Positions 44,830 to 56,978 of a stretch of DNA of 64,000 nt are shown here, one piece after another. Positions within the stretch are counted from its first letter, which is position 1. Every line of letters begins with the position of its first letter. Both the position numbers and the translations under genes were made by a program. A model generated the notes under the pieces. The model saw only the letters and a program-made list of their open reading frames with translations, made no database searches and was not told the origin of the DNA. Source of the DNA: Blakeslea trispora (Eukaryota; Mucoromycota; Mucoromycetes; Mucorales; Choanephoraceae); contig JAIWNE010000044.1 in NCBI GenBank assembly GCA_025331445.1, positions 1-64,000 on the forward strand, written 5' to 3'.

Positions 44830-46940
44830 AGATTTTGCTGATACCGTTCAATCGTTTTTCTTCGATATGAACGACACAGCAGACAAAGCACAAAGACAAA
44901 TTTTTATCGCATTTACAGCGGTACGAAGTCCGACTCTTACACTTCTTGCAGAGCATGCGTCTCTTTTCACCTATTGACACAGGGTGGTGAGGTACATTCT
45001 AACCCCCTGGAACCATTGAACGAGTTGCAACGGGCTAGCTGTGATTTCTAGAGGGTCCCTCTTCACCCTGTATCAAATGTGACAGCAGAGACCCATAAAG
45101 TTTCCACCGAAACTCACCATGCTTCATCCCCTTTCCTTTCTCGGAAAAGGCGGTGTATGCCGAAAAGGTGTTTGCCTCAGCAACACCAAGAAAGAAAGCC
45201 AAGCAACGAACCATGGACCGGTCACTCTTCATCGCATCATGGAAAGAGGCCATGCAATCTCTCCCGTTGTTGGCATTGTCAACGGCCCCTATTTAAATTT
45301 TTAGAATTTTATCATCAAACAATCACTTTTTTATATACCTTTGTTTGCTGAGTATTCATCAAACACGAGTGGTCTGTTGCATGACTTCACCTGGCCGTCT
45401 TTCATTCTTCGTGTGATTTGGCTGCCATCCTTGGTGAGACCACAGCTGGCGACCAAGGCCCTGGGCTTGATATCTTTGTAGGCGCATACAAAGATATCAC
45501 CTTGTCTAGCCCTTTTGCTGACCTTGGCACCAAAGTCATCACCAAGAGCAGCAACCAAATCATCCCGGGGCATCCCGCGAGGCCAGTACATTCTCTTCTT
45601 GACCTGCATTATAGAATACAGGCCTTCTTCTAACAATCCTCTTGCCATAGCTGGCGAACCAAAAAGAGAATCACCAACTATGGTTCTACCAGAATAAAAC
45701 CAAGGCTCAGTAAGGCGCAAGACCGTCGCTATAGTTTTCAGAGTACCTTGTGACTCAAATCGTCTGACGGTCTTGTCGCCAACGGGATCCAATCTTAGAA
45801 TACAGAAAGTCTCACAATCGGCTAAGGTTTAGTACTCTTGACCGATTGAGTGGGGCTTTCTTGGGATCTTCACCACGTTAGGCATGCCTTTACCGAGCCA
45901 CTGGTTCATGCTTTCATCTACGCACAAGTATTTTCCTGGCACCATTGCTTGGACTAAATTGTCGTTGTATGCAGCGATGAATCGACGAAGCTGATACAAC
46001 GAATCCTCTTTTTGGCTACAACAATCACATTAAGTACTTTTGCAATTAAACAAAGCATTTGACTTACTTTGCAATGTTAGGAATCTCGAACATAAACATA
46101 GAGGTCAAAATTCTGAATCTCTCAATGGTCATGAAATTAGCGAAGGTAAAGTTGAAACCAAACGGACTTTGACTCTTCCCCCAAAACAATTCCAAATCGG
46201 CATTTGAGAACATTGTCATGATCAGACACATCGTGACCCAGAGCAAGATTTCGTTCCAGTTTATCTCCGCCCAACCTGGATAAGCACTTCTTGCATTGAT
46301 GTTGATCTTGTCGATCACATCAAGAAAGTGCTCTTGGGGCAAGAAGCGCAAAAAGTAATCGGCGGGCGAAGCGACTCGGCAGTTCTTTATGTTTATTCTG
46401 CTCTTTCTAACGAAAGCAGATCCACTTGTTGCTCTTGCGCCTAAGACAACTTCCTGGTCAACCCATTCGTTGTTGACGTTGATAGTTTTGTTTGAAGAAA
46501 CTTCTTCTTCGCTTGATGATGAGCTGCTTTCTGAAGAAGCCTCATCATTTAAGGCTGCAGCATCGGTGGTCACAGCAGCTTGTCTGCTGAATTCAGCAGC
46601 AACCTGAGCTTCAACAGGTGTCTTTTCAACAAGCCTGGTGGAGATACATGCTGCACTTAACTGAATTTGGCGGCCATTGAGTGCATTAAACTCAATGCCG
46701 TAAAAACCTTGTTACCTTCTTCAACACGGTTACAAATGGTTCCAAAAAGACGAGAACCTGGTTGTCTGAAATCGTGAGTTGCTTCCAACAATCTGGCAAC
46801 TTCAGTTCCTACTAAGTAGCGACCATTGACGGATACTCTTTGGTTTAATGCAGACGTTGATTTTTCTTTTTTGAAAACCGCGGTTTCACATACTTCAGGT
46901 ACGACAGAATTTTGTTCGCAAAGCACTTCTTCTCTTATTT
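44830..46940 (-). pseudogene. piggyBac-type transposase, inactivated
   Basis: The DDE_Tnp_1_7 domain is evident on the minus strand. It includes DYFLRFLPQEHF and INWNEILLWVTMCLIM (46.2-46.4 kb), KYLCVDESMNQWLGKGMP with a catalytic-type aspartate (45.95 kb), TIVGDSLFGSPAMARGLLEEG (45.65 kb), and AVDNANNGRDCMASFHDA after a 50-nt intron at 45289-45338. The cysteine-rich C-terminal finger follows (CKKCKSRTSYRCKCDKNLSL, near 44.9 kb). A second intron lies between 46065 and about 46015. Lesions seen: TAA near 45830, two in-frame TAGs near 45000-45040, and a frameshift near 46690. PiggyBac inserts at TTAA with precise excision. Its own TIRs were not identified, and its 5' end abuts a displaced host-gene fragment at 46946. 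Not functional as it stands. Confidence 0.82.
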
Positions 46941-46945
46941 AGACA

Positions 46946-47197
46946 ATGGTCATAGATATCACTTCATACGGGCCAATCACACAAGGAGAATTTCTGATCT
47001 CTTTAGGTATGCAAGCTAGAGTCGAACAACTGTTTAGAAATCAAAAGACATCTGCTGGCAGAAAATAGCTATTAGATGGAGCAGAAAGATTAGTAGATCC
47101 TGAGGCAATGGGAAGAATCTACAAGGTATTGGCTTTTGCAAATGATAAGCAAGTCATAGCCTCATCTGGTCCTGTCGGCTTCGAGACGAAAAAATGA
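46946..47197 (+). pseudogene. C-terminal fragment of an NDUFAF7/MidA-like gene
   Basis: The 83-codon frame reads SYGPITQGEFLISLGMQARVEQL, then a TAG near 47066, then LLDGAERLVDPEAMGRIYKVLAF and a terminal SGPVGFETKK. This matches the end of the NDUFAF7/MidA SAM-dependent methyltransferase family (consensus: GPI-x-Q-x2-F-L-x2-LG, then an L-x2-P-x2-MG-x2-F segment), which modifies complex I in mitochondria. The catalytic Rossmann portion is absent; sequence to the left is piggyBac on the opposite strand. It is therefore a gene relic, probably left by transposon insertion or imprecise excision. A functional copy would be expected elsewhere. Confidence 0.68.
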
Positions 47198-47367
47198 ATC
47201 TGTCAGTGATAGAAAATGAGCATTGTTTTACTAAATAAAATTAGATCGAATTGCCTAAAAAAGCGTATATCACCATTTAAAGTAGTAAAGTTACAGCTCA
47301 AGAGCATTTCTTTTCCTTTTGCATACCTTGTGAGACAGTTACTAATTCTGAAATTCGAATGATTCTA

Positions 47368-47831
47368 CAGTGCTTACGGTCCCAAAAAGCGGATTTCAAA
47401 AGTCATTTGGCGGTTTCTAAATATCCAATTGGCGTGAAATAAAAAATCAATAAGCGTAAAAGAAATATCCAATCAGTGGTTTTCAAAATGTCAATGAGCG
47501 TATAAGGAATTTCCAAATAGCGTACTGTGAACATTCAATAACTGCATTAGGGAAGCTTATTTCACTTAGCAATGATGCTTGAGACTAGTTATAGCAGCTA
47601 TGAAGCTGATTTACAAAATACTCTATGATACAGTAAAGGCATCCTGCAGGCACTACCTTGCTGGCTTTTCTAATGCTGCTGTTTGGGAATTCCTTATACG
47701 CTCATTGACATTTTGAAAACCACTGATTGGATATTTCTTTTACGCTTATTGATTTTTTATTTCACGCCAATTGGATATTTAGAAACCGCCAAATGACTTT
47801 TGAAATCCGCTTTTTGGGACAGCAAGCACTG
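47368..47831. mobile_element. 464-bp MITE with 144-bp terminal inverted repeats
   Basis: Left arm 47368-47511 and right arm 47688-47831 are reverse complements with only a few mismatches close to the outer ends. Outer ends read CAGTGCTT...AAGCACTG and TA flanks both sides (47366-47367, 47832-47833), as for Tc1/mariner-derived elements. Within each arm a roughly 25-bp motif (ATATCCAAT followed by GCGT) recurs with variation. The 176-bp core is non-coding. Confidence 0.88.
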
Positions 47832-48881
47832 TAATTCCTTTTTTGAACTAATGCAGCTAAAGTTTGATCATTCATTTATTTCAATTTCACACGTCTTATT
47901 GCTTCTTGTACTTTACATTGATAGTTTCCTTTTTGTTAATAGTCATTGTTATAACACTACTCTGCATCTCTTATAGTGCAATAATCACAGAAGGCAGGCA
48001 CGTCTTCTAGAGCCTAATCTCTCAGACACTAGCAAGCCCCTCAACTGAATTCTGCGTAGACACTCTTCATTCTTAACCTTGGCAACACATATGTTTCACC
48101 AATAAAACGGGAATATTTTGGGCCGATGATATTTCCAAAGGGCTTCACTAACCTTGTATTAACAAGACAACTAAAAAAATCACCACGCCTCAACCACTTG
48201 CTTCATCAGCTGCTTTGAATAAGCATATTCACAAGGATGATGGTTATAATGGAGTCAGTTGCAGACCTTTTAAAAAATTATTACTACCATCATCATATGC
48301 CTCAGGTGAACTCTACATCCAACCTTTTTGCCACGATGGACGATTCAGGCTCTCATAACTTTGAGAAGGAGGATTTCGCTGGAGATACTTTAAGAGATTT
48401 TGGTAAAGCAAAGGTGACCTTCCCCATTTGTTCTTGGGAGACTTATCTTTTGACCAAAAATTGATCCTCAAATCTCTGGGGAGACACATGAGAAAGACTG
48501 CAGCCCACCCTCTACTCCCCCTCCTCTCTCTCTCTCCTCTATATTTGCTTCTCATACTTTTTTACTTCTTCTTGCCTCTTTTCCTACTCTCATTCTTTGT
48601 TTCGTTTAGCGCAAAGACCAAGGATGACAGTGTCAAATGATTTTATCTTCTTCGCTGTTTAAAACTGGATAAAGAAGATTAAGCAAAAGTAACCTTCAAA
48701 GGATCACAAAAAAAAATTATTGAACACTCCGAGACTTTGTGTATATTTTCTGACTTTTTTTTTTTAGCTCTCATCCTTTTTTCTTTTTCTTTTGATGTTT
48801 ATTGCTAAAAGATTCATGGTAAGGAAAACAATGAAAGAAGAAGAAACAATTGATTTATTTTATCAATAGTCACAAAAATTC
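47832..48881. other. Intergenic region upstream of the aminopeptidase
   Basis: A possible decayed coding stretch around 48180-48480 reads GYNGVSCRPFKKLLLPSSYA and LYIQPFCHDGRFRLS with stops soon after; no family is recognised. A CT-rich tract lies at 48505-48545, and T-rich promoter-like sequence precedes the start at 48882. Confidence 0.35.
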
Positions 48882-50858
48882 ATGCCTGCTATTCCCCAAG
48901 AAGGTATTGCATGAAAAATTAGAGAAAAAGTATCACGTATTCATATATACTCAATAGCTCTTGATTTCGTCAAGTTTGTCAACAACTCGCCCTCGCCTTT
49001 CCATGCTACTTTTGAAGCTGCTAAGCTGTTGAAGGCTGCAGGCTTCCAAGAATTAAAAGAACGTGATAGCTGGAATAACGGTGCTATTAAGCGTCAAGGA
49101 AAGTATTATTTCACTCGTAATGGCTCTGCTATTGTTGCCTTTGAAGTTGGTGGTCAATACAACCCAGGCAACGGCTTCTCTATTGTCGGTGCTCATACAG
49201 ATTCCCCTTGTCTCAAATTGAAACCTATTTCCAAAAAGGAAAAGTCAGGTTATCTTGAAGTGGGTGTTCAGCTTTATGGTGGTGGTATTTGGTGAGTTGC
49301 TTGATTTTCAATAGGATTACAGAGAGAGAGAGGGAGAACTGATGGATATTATGAAGGCATACATGGTTTGATAGAGATTTGAGTGTTGCTGGTCGTGTAC
49401 TTGTCGAACAAGAAGATGGTACATTTAAGCATACTTTGGTCAAGGTTGATAGGTAAGTCTTTTTTAAAGAAGAATGTTGGTTACAAAAGATGTTCATCCT
49501 GATTGTTTTTTTTCTCTTCTTGTCTCGTGTTAGACCCATCTTGCGTATTCCTACTTTAGCTATTCATTTGGATCGCAGCACGAATGACGGTGTAAGTTTA
49601 AGTTGGTTTTGTCTTTGTTTTTGATTACTAAAACGAATTTGGTAGTTTGCTTTTAACAAAGAGACTCAACTAGCTCCCATTTTAGCTACAGCTGCTAAAG
49701 CGTAAGTCACAATGAAGCACAAGTCTCAAACGTTTATTGACATGTTTGTACTTCTTTAATATATACGTTCAGTCAATTGTCTGGCATTCAAGCTACTGAA
49801 GGTGTTGAATCTCAAGCCCACCACCATCCTGTATTGATTCAGATTTTGGCTGATGAAATGAATGTCAAGCGTAAGCAGATCGCACATGTTTTTTGTTGAA
49901 AGTGTTACTTATCAATCTTGAAGCTGCTCAAATTCGTGATTTCGAGTTGGCTGTTTATGATACACAGCCTTCTGCCATTGGTGGTGCATGCAACGAGTTC
50001 ATCTTTTCACCTCGTTTGGATAACCTTGGCATGTCTTACTGTAGTATCCGTGCTCTTGCTGAAGCCAAGCACTTGGACAAAGACACCAACATTCGTATTG
50101 CTGCTCTTTTCGATAATGAGGAAATTGGATCCCAAACAGCTCACGGTGCCGATTCCAATTTGTTACCTACCACTTTGCAACGTTTAGCCAACACTCATGT
50201 GGTAGATGCAGATGCTGTCTCTCCTACTGCATTTGAAGAATCTTTGTTGAAGAGTGTTTTGATTAGTGCTGACATGGCGCATGCCATTCATCCTAATTAT
50301 TCTGAAAAGCATGAAGAAAACCATCGTCCAGAAATGCACAAGGGAACTGTGATCAAGGTAAACGCTAACCAGCGTTATGCTACTACAGCTGTTACCAGTT
50401 TGGTATTAAAGCAATTGGCTAAAAAGCACCAAATTCCTATTCAAGTAAGTGGCGGTAGCATTTCTTATCGTGTATCATGCAGAAAAACAAAAAAAAAAAA
50501 AGAGCTAACAAGCAGATAGGAATTTGTTGTACGTAACGACTCACCCTGTGGTTCCACCATTGGACCTATGTTAAGCGCTAAGCTTGGTCTTCGTACAGTT
50601 GGTAAAGTAAACAAACAACAAATGAATGACAAAAAGGTGAACTGACACGATAGTTCTTTAGATATTGGTAACCCACAATTGAGTATGCACTCTATTCGCG
50701 AGACAGGTGGTACTGATGATGTCAAACATGGTATTGATCTTTTAAGAGTAAGTAGTGTTAGACCATTTTGTACGTTGCGTATTTGTAGCCTTATACATTT
50801 TATACAGGTATTTTATGAGGAATTTGCTGAATTAGAACAAAAGTTCATTGTTGACTAA
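48882..50858 (+). CDS. Aspartyl aminopeptidase (M18 family)
   Basis: Ten exons are placed: 48882-48903, 48958-49291, 49357-49452, 49534-49591, 49646-49701, 49773-49870, 49924-50444, 50520-50601, 50662-50747, 50808-50858. All introns are GT-AG with consistent phases. The enzyme removes N-terminal Asp/Glu from peptides in the cytosol, or the vacuole in yeast after delivery by the Cvt pathway, using a two-zinc centre. Zinc and catalytic motifs are present: GAHTDSPCLK, FDNEEIGS, ADMAHAIHPNY and the late SMHSIRETGGTDDV. The length of about 467 residues is normal for the family. No signal peptide is present. The first exon encodes only seven residues and is fixed by the join giving MPAIPQEALDFVKFVN. 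The J-protein gene starts 147 bp downstream on the same strand. Confidence 0.93.
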
Positions 50859-51005
50859 ATCAAGGAGTTTCGAGAGAAAGGGGATCTATTTTCCTCCAAA
50901 AAAACAGAACTTTTTCTTTATTGAGAAATAAACCTTTTTTTTTTTTTTGCTGGATTTTTCTGTCTAGGTTTTTTTTTTTCTTTTCTTTTCTTCTTTTTAA
51001 TAACA

Positions 51006-52315
51006 ATGGATCCATCTAATAATTTATATCAAATTCTCAGTTTACATAAATCAGCCAGTACCGAAGATATCAAAAGAGTTTGTAAAAACAGGGTTATTTT
51101 CTCTCTCTTTAATAGAAATGTCACTGACAACTCTTTCTTTTACGTAAAGGCATATCGAAAGCTAGCACTAAGATATCATCCTGATAAAAATCCTCATAGT
51201 GCAGATCAAGTAAAAGACAGCAAAATGTACCAAGAAATAATGATAATAATAATATTTTCTTCTAGTTTAAAGAAATTAGCCACGCGTATGAAATCCTGAG
51301 CGATCCACGAAAAAAGAGAATTTATGATAAATATGGCGACCTAGGCCTTCAAATGATGGACACTGTTGTAGGCCCCTTATTTGATCCAGAAACAGAATCG
51401 CTTATTTGCACTTGGTTGATGGGGCTTTCATTCTTCTTTGCTCTGTTTATTGTGTTTCTTGTCTTTTTGACAGTCCGAATTGACGGTATAGTTAGTTGGG
51501 CTTGGTCTGTGGTATGGATACCTGTTTGGATGATGCATGCGATACTACTCATGTTTCATCCACTGAGAAAACCAATGAGGCTGGTACAGTTCTTTCTGCT
51601 GCTGGTATTCCAAATCTTGATTGTGATGCGATTGGACCAGCAGATCATGTGGCCCATACGTTTGGTCTGTATCCCTTACTTTCTATTTGAAGCAGTCGTC
51701 TGTCTAGCGAATCTAGCTCACACAATCTGTCGTTCATCTGAGCGCATACCAGTCTTGATTTTTTCTCAGCTATGGATGCCCTGTATGAGGCTTCTGACTG
51801 TCTTGCTTGTAAGTTTACGTATTGAAAATATCATCTATTGCTCTTGGGCTGTGGTGTTCTTGCCTACTTATCTTATGGGATTAAAATGGGCTCTTGAGTT
51901 GGTGGTGCGTTATCGTCAATATGCTCGACAGCAACAACAGCAGCAACAACAACAGCAACAGCAGATGACTTTGGCATTAGGCATTGTTGTATGGCTTCTT
52001 ATGGGTTCACTTTGTTATACTCTGATAGGTTTAATCATCAAAAGGCTGGATGGCACTCTCTCCATTCCAATGTCCACCGTCTTCATCCCACTTTTTATTG
52101 TATTTGTAAGTTAAGGCCACTTATCATATGGCACTCGAAAAAAAGATTTGTTAATTATAATAGAAACCATCTAGTCATTCTGCCTATGTTGCTCAGGGTG
52201 CTGTCTTCCTTGCTTACTGATGTTGTCTTCTTATTCAAGCTTAGATGAAGGCTCGTTTCCAGGACAACTAATAACCAAAAGAATCAAAGCCTCCGAGGAA
52301 CTCAATTATGCATAA
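51006..52315 (+). CDS. Membrane-anchored J-domain protein with C-terminal cysteine cluster
   Basis: Four exons: 51006-51077, 51150-51209, 51266-52105 and 52175-52315. The J domain fills the first 80 or so residues, with the HPD tripeptide in RYHPDKNP and the helix FKEISHAYEILSDPRKK. It should stimulate an Hsp70. Several hydrophobic segments follow and then a run of about 12 glutamines near 51930. The last exon (141 nt, phase 0, ending TAA) contributes SFCLCCSGCCLPCLL and a polar tail; without the 69-nt intron at 52106-52174 the frame would stop early at 52114. The cysteine cluster next to membrane helices suggests palmitoylation, by analogy with cysteine-string protein (DNAJC5), though overall architecture differs. 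Location is probably an internal membrane with the J domain cytosolic. Confidence 0.82.
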
Positions 52316-53888
52316 TGTCACTATCTGTGCTTATGTATTTTGTTTGTATGCTCCATTTCTTCTTTTTTTTTAAGCTGTAAAACACACACACACACACACA
52401 CACTTTCTCTTTTCATACAAGTAAGTATTATATAGCTTACTCAAATTTCAAAGATTGTACACTCTTTCTCTTGCTCAAAAAAAAGAGAGAGATGCAGAGT
52501 GTAGCATCCATAATGAAAATTACATTAGCATTCCTAAAGACAAAAGCCTACTCTATTTTCTTAAATAATTTCAAATCTTCTCAAAATACAGCTAAAATGT
52601 CATAAAGGATGGGTCATACTTTAGACTGTCTTTATTGAAACTCTCAAACATTATGCATTGGACCCCCCAAAAAAATTACAAAGGTAGAATAAACTGGCTT
52701 TTGCTTTGTCTAATATTGTTTTTGAGTCTTTGTGTTTCCAAAGCTTGCATTTCTTGTGCTGTGCTCAGACAGACGAAAACATTGAATTAGAGTATGACTT
52801 TTGATCTCACAATTTTATCCACATGCTAATAACGATAATAGTTATGTTTTGTATGTCAATAACTTGCATAATTAGAAAAGAGCTTAAAACACTTGTTATA
52901 AATTGCTTGAATATGCTACTTTGACCAAAAGAAAGGGGATATAAAATAGATGTGCTGTAGTGTTGGGAAAGAGAAGAGAGACAATGTAGGAACAAAAAGA
53001 GGCAATAACCAAAGCATCTTGTTTGAATCAGATCACAAACCAAAAAAAAAAAACTTAAAGCTTGAACACTGGCTCTTTCTATATGACAAGATAAGACTGA
53101 AGAAGCAATGTTTACTAAAGGTGAATTGACACTATTCTAAACATTCTCCCACTAAAGAGAAGTAGCAGACTTAAAGCAAGAAAATCAAAGGTATAGAAAT
53201 TTGTTTCTTACCAGCTGTAATAAACAAACTCGTTCTCTTCAGGCTCAACAAAACTTCCACTTTCCTGCTTCTACAACAAGAAGCCTAGAACAAAGCAAAA
53301 TCAGATGCTCAGACAAATTTGTTTGTTAGCAGCAGATATTTCATTCAATTTGAAACAATGCATGTATGAAACACTGTTCTTTATTTAAGATACACGCAAG
53401 ATTCAGTATTTGTGTCCCCCTTTTTTCTTTTCTTTTCGTTCAAGATTACCTAAAAGTAAGGAGATCTTCGTTTTACCGTATGACGTTTAGTTTACACACG
53501 ATAGGATAAATCAGAGTTGACCAATCAGTTTTCAATATTTATTTTACTTTCACAAAAAAAAAAGATGAAACAAGTAAGCATTATTTTAGTTTTGAGACTC
53601 CTATTAGTCAACGATTTTCCGTCTGGTTAAACGAATAAAAGCGGGTCCATACTTTTAAAAGGAAATAAGCAACAAATGATTCATTATTTTCTATAGAAAA
53701 CAATAGACTCATTTCATGTGATAAAAAGAGGTAAATCTGTAAATTACCCAATAGGAATTTCCAACATTTCCATCTATTCGAAATAAAAGGGCAGTTTTAT
53801 TTTCATTGTATAAAGACAATTTTGTTAAACTATACAAAGAGAAAAAATATACACAAAGAGGGAAGGAGAGGAGGGGGGAAATAGAGGT
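52316..53888. other. Intergenic region with a CA microsatellite
   Basis: A (CA)n tract lies at about 52381-52403. The remainder is AT-rich without a credible gene. Confidence 0.5.
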
Positions 53889-54683
53889 TTAAGCATTGAA
53901 GGCAAGATCTTCATAGATACTAGAAGCCAATTCAAATGTACGGCCATAGAGTTCGCCTTGAAGGTCAACGATTAATTCAGATAAATAGCGGTTGAGTAAT
54001 CCATGACCAGAAGAGGCAATGAGATCTTCTCCAAATGGATCGTTACGCAACGAGACCAAGATGGCTGTCCAGATCTTTTCGGGTAAGCTTGATGACGATG
54101 GTTGGCTGGTTGTGCTGTCAAACATGTTTTGACATTTTACTAGAGACCATCGCATCTTGTTTAGGAACTCAAATTCATGTACAACCTTTAGTAAGCGATC
54201 CGCAATTTCCATATTGACCATCTCTACATGATTAGCCAGTTCGTCCAACACGTCTTGTTCCCAAGATCCGAGATGGATAGCATTTATAATCAACTGTCGT
54301 AATTCAGTATCAGTGGCTGACCAGACATCCAACACAATAGCATCTGCTTGAGTGTATAATGCATTGCTGAGTTCGTGAATCTGATTGGCGATCATGCCTG
54401 GCATTTGTGCAACACATACATCGTCCACGCCTTGACGTATCAAATAGTTGGCTTGAGGTCGTAAGACAGCATACATGGTATCTGTATCTTTAATGATCAT
54501 CGATAGATCTGACAACAATCCTTCATTATGTTGACTGAGGACATCGTCCAAGACAGACTGATAATGAGATTGAGCAGAGTCCCGGTTTAAGAGATCTTTT
54601 GAGTGTGTTGATGAAGCAAAATTCACTTGAAGTGCTTGTAATGTGGTTAAAAAGAACAATGCTGCAAAAACGAGAGAGATCAT
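53889..54683 (-). CDS. Secreted hypothetical protein
   Basis: A single-exon ORF of 264 codons from ATG 54683 to a stop at 53889. The N-terminus (MISLVFAALFFLTTLQALQVNF with a following polar stretch) is a clear signal peptide. The mature protein is mostly predicted helical, acidic, with few cysteines (VCVAQM and VKCQNMF give two) and contains two LL-rich helices. No catalytic motif, GPI site or KDEL is seen. It might be a cell-wall or secreted helical-bundle protein; no family is recognised. Confidence 0.65.
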   Translation of the reverse strand: MISLVFAALFFLTTLQALQVNFASSTHSKDLLNRDSAQSHYQSVLDDVLSQHNEGLLSDLSMIIKDTDTMYAVLRPQANYLIRQGVDDVCVAQMPGMIANQIHELSNALYTQADAIVLDVWSATDTELRQLIINAIHLGSWEQDVLDELANHVEMVNMEIADRLLKVVHEFEFLNKMRWSLVKCQNMFDSTTSQPSSSSLPEKIWTAILVSLRNDPFGEDLIASSGHGLLNRYLSELIVDLQGELYGRTFELASSIYEDLAFNA

Positions 54684-56978
54684 GTTTTATGTATATATCG
54701 AAAAGCCAAAAAAAAAGAAGAGAAGGTATAATACTATAAAGAAGAGGGAAACAAATTGACCAGCAACTGTTTAATATGTATAAAGAAAGAAAAAAAATAA
54801 AAAGTTAAAGGGAGAATGAGAAAGAAAAGAAAAAGAGGACTGGCTTTTATAAGCTTTTCTCTCTCTCTCTTTTTTTTTTCTCATCTAGACTCTTTCTTAA
54901 AAAAACACACACACAAAAGAAGGGGGGGGGAGGGGAGAGAGAATACGCACAGATCTCGTGACAACCGGAACAATAGGTTACACCTTAATGAATTTTATAC
55001 GTTTCTGTAAAGTAAGAGAATTTGACTGGTCCAGTAAAACCTTAAACAGTAAAGTTTAGCGCATGGTGCTAATGATATGCAAACAAATAAGAATTACACA
55101 GGTTTGCGTGTGATCTTGTTTGGTAGGAAACGATACGCCAGTTCTTTATCTCTTTCTTTTCGTTGTTGTCAACAAAAAAAGAAACTAGCAAGAAAGTACT
55201 CTTTCTCTTTAAAATTCATATTAAACCCGAGGTCCATGAATTCTTTCTGTTGTACTCGGTTTTGGTGATACAAGAAAAAGTCAAACTTGGAATATTTTCA
55301 AATTAGGCATAAATCAACAAAATTCAGGGTCATCTTGCTGTTTTCATATGGTGCACTAGTGAAAGAAAGTATACTTTTAGGCAAGAGTAAACAAGATGAA
55401 ATATGGATATTAAGGAGAAAGAAAAAGAAAAAAAAAAGAAAGTAGGAATAAGAAAAGTTGATGTCATCTCAAGAGACTGGTAATCAACATCTTTCTCCGA
55501 GGTTAAAGAAAGAAAGAAAGAGAGTGAGTGAGAGTTGGTGTAATCTCAAAGAGAAAACATAGCATAAGAGATAACCAATAGTTTTAGGGAAATATGAATA
55601 CTTTCTTTATTCTACAGACATTGTTTCCTTGGCGATATCATAAAGGTGCATTCTTCTTATTAATTATAGCATGTTAAGCTGAGCTGCAGCACAATAATCA
55701 GGGAACCATAGTTACAAACTATTTAATCACAATTGCCTTTTTAGTGAAAAGATGTGCTTTCTTGTTATCACTATTAACTTGTGCAACTCATTCATAGCTA
55801 TAGGGTTTACAATGGTAAGTTTATGCATAATTCGATTGACTCATGATTCCTTTGTAAATCTCAGCAAAGAAGGTTGCATCTGTGTAACATGGAAATTAAC
55901 TAACTAAAAATGTAACTTTCACTATTTTATACAAAAAACGCTAATGATCAAACTAGAGCAGAGAGAAAACTGACTGTCTCCATTCGAATTCTGAAATTCT
56001 CTAAACACTTTTGGAATAGCCTGCTTATAACTCAAAATGCTTATAGTTTTTATTGTTGTTTAAACAAACACAAGATTTGAAGGAAGCCCTAGTAACCAGA
56101 CCCAAGTAAGAAAAAAAAGAAATGATTTTTTATTGGATCAAGAGTAATGCATAACAAAGTAGTATCACTTTACATATTTGTAAGGTGCGTTACTAACCTT
56201 GCACTGAACACCTTGAATGCAGCTACAGTCTTGATAATAACACATGGTCTATTACTAACTAATCCCAAGGAGTGTATATAATGCGAGATATAACCATCTA
56301 AATTAAAGATGGCTCAGACTACTTGAAGAAGCTACTGGCATTCACTGTTGGCTACATCTATATCAGTTCCTCTTTAAAACGATTGGTTGGCTTTTGAAGA
56401 ATCACTCTACAGTAAGTCACTCGATTAAAAAAAAATAGTTGTTTGATACAAGAGTATAGAATACAAGAGTAGCAATCCTTTGACTTGTATCGCTTAAAGT
56501 GCTAAAATGCTATTTAATTCAAAAGTATACAATATAAGACTAGCATTTGGCAAGGATATGAAAACTCTTAAATAAAAGCAACTATTGTATTTCCTTAAGA
56601 TTAGATTGAATTTATAACTCAAAGTCTTATTGAGCTTTCTTGTTACTTTGTAGAAATATTGTTTCTATTAGTAAGATGCAACCATTATTATCCTCAAATA
56701 GAGCATCCCTGGATAGACCAACATGTTGTTTTGCTTTTTAAGGCTTAAATAGCAAATTCATCACACTTTCTGGCATGTTAGCGTAGACTTTGCTCTCTCT
56801 CTCTTTTTATCCAGCATAACCATTGTTTTTTTTTAAGGCTTTAATGGATGTTGTTAAAAATTGCATGGTTATCTGGGTCAGAAAAAAAAACAAAAGAGAA
56901 AGCATAGAACTTGACTCTAAAACTCAAGCGTTTTTTTTTCCTTGAAATCAAACAAACTTTTTTCTTCTTTTTATAAAC
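54684..56978. other. Intergenic region
   Basis: 2.3 kb of AT-rich sequence with purine-rich low-complexity patches (54.79-54.95 kb, 55.41-55.54 kb). No gene, RNA or repeat with clear ends is seen. Confidence 0.4.

Noticed and set aside
45289..45338. Apparent truncation of piggyBac at SANKGI
   Set aside because: A GT-AG intron of 50 nt ends there and the family sequence resumes (AVDNANNGRD) after it.
54684..56978. Short ORFs such as 54816-55010 and 55077-55268
   Set aside because: They consist of homopolymer- or purine-tract translation without splice context or domain.
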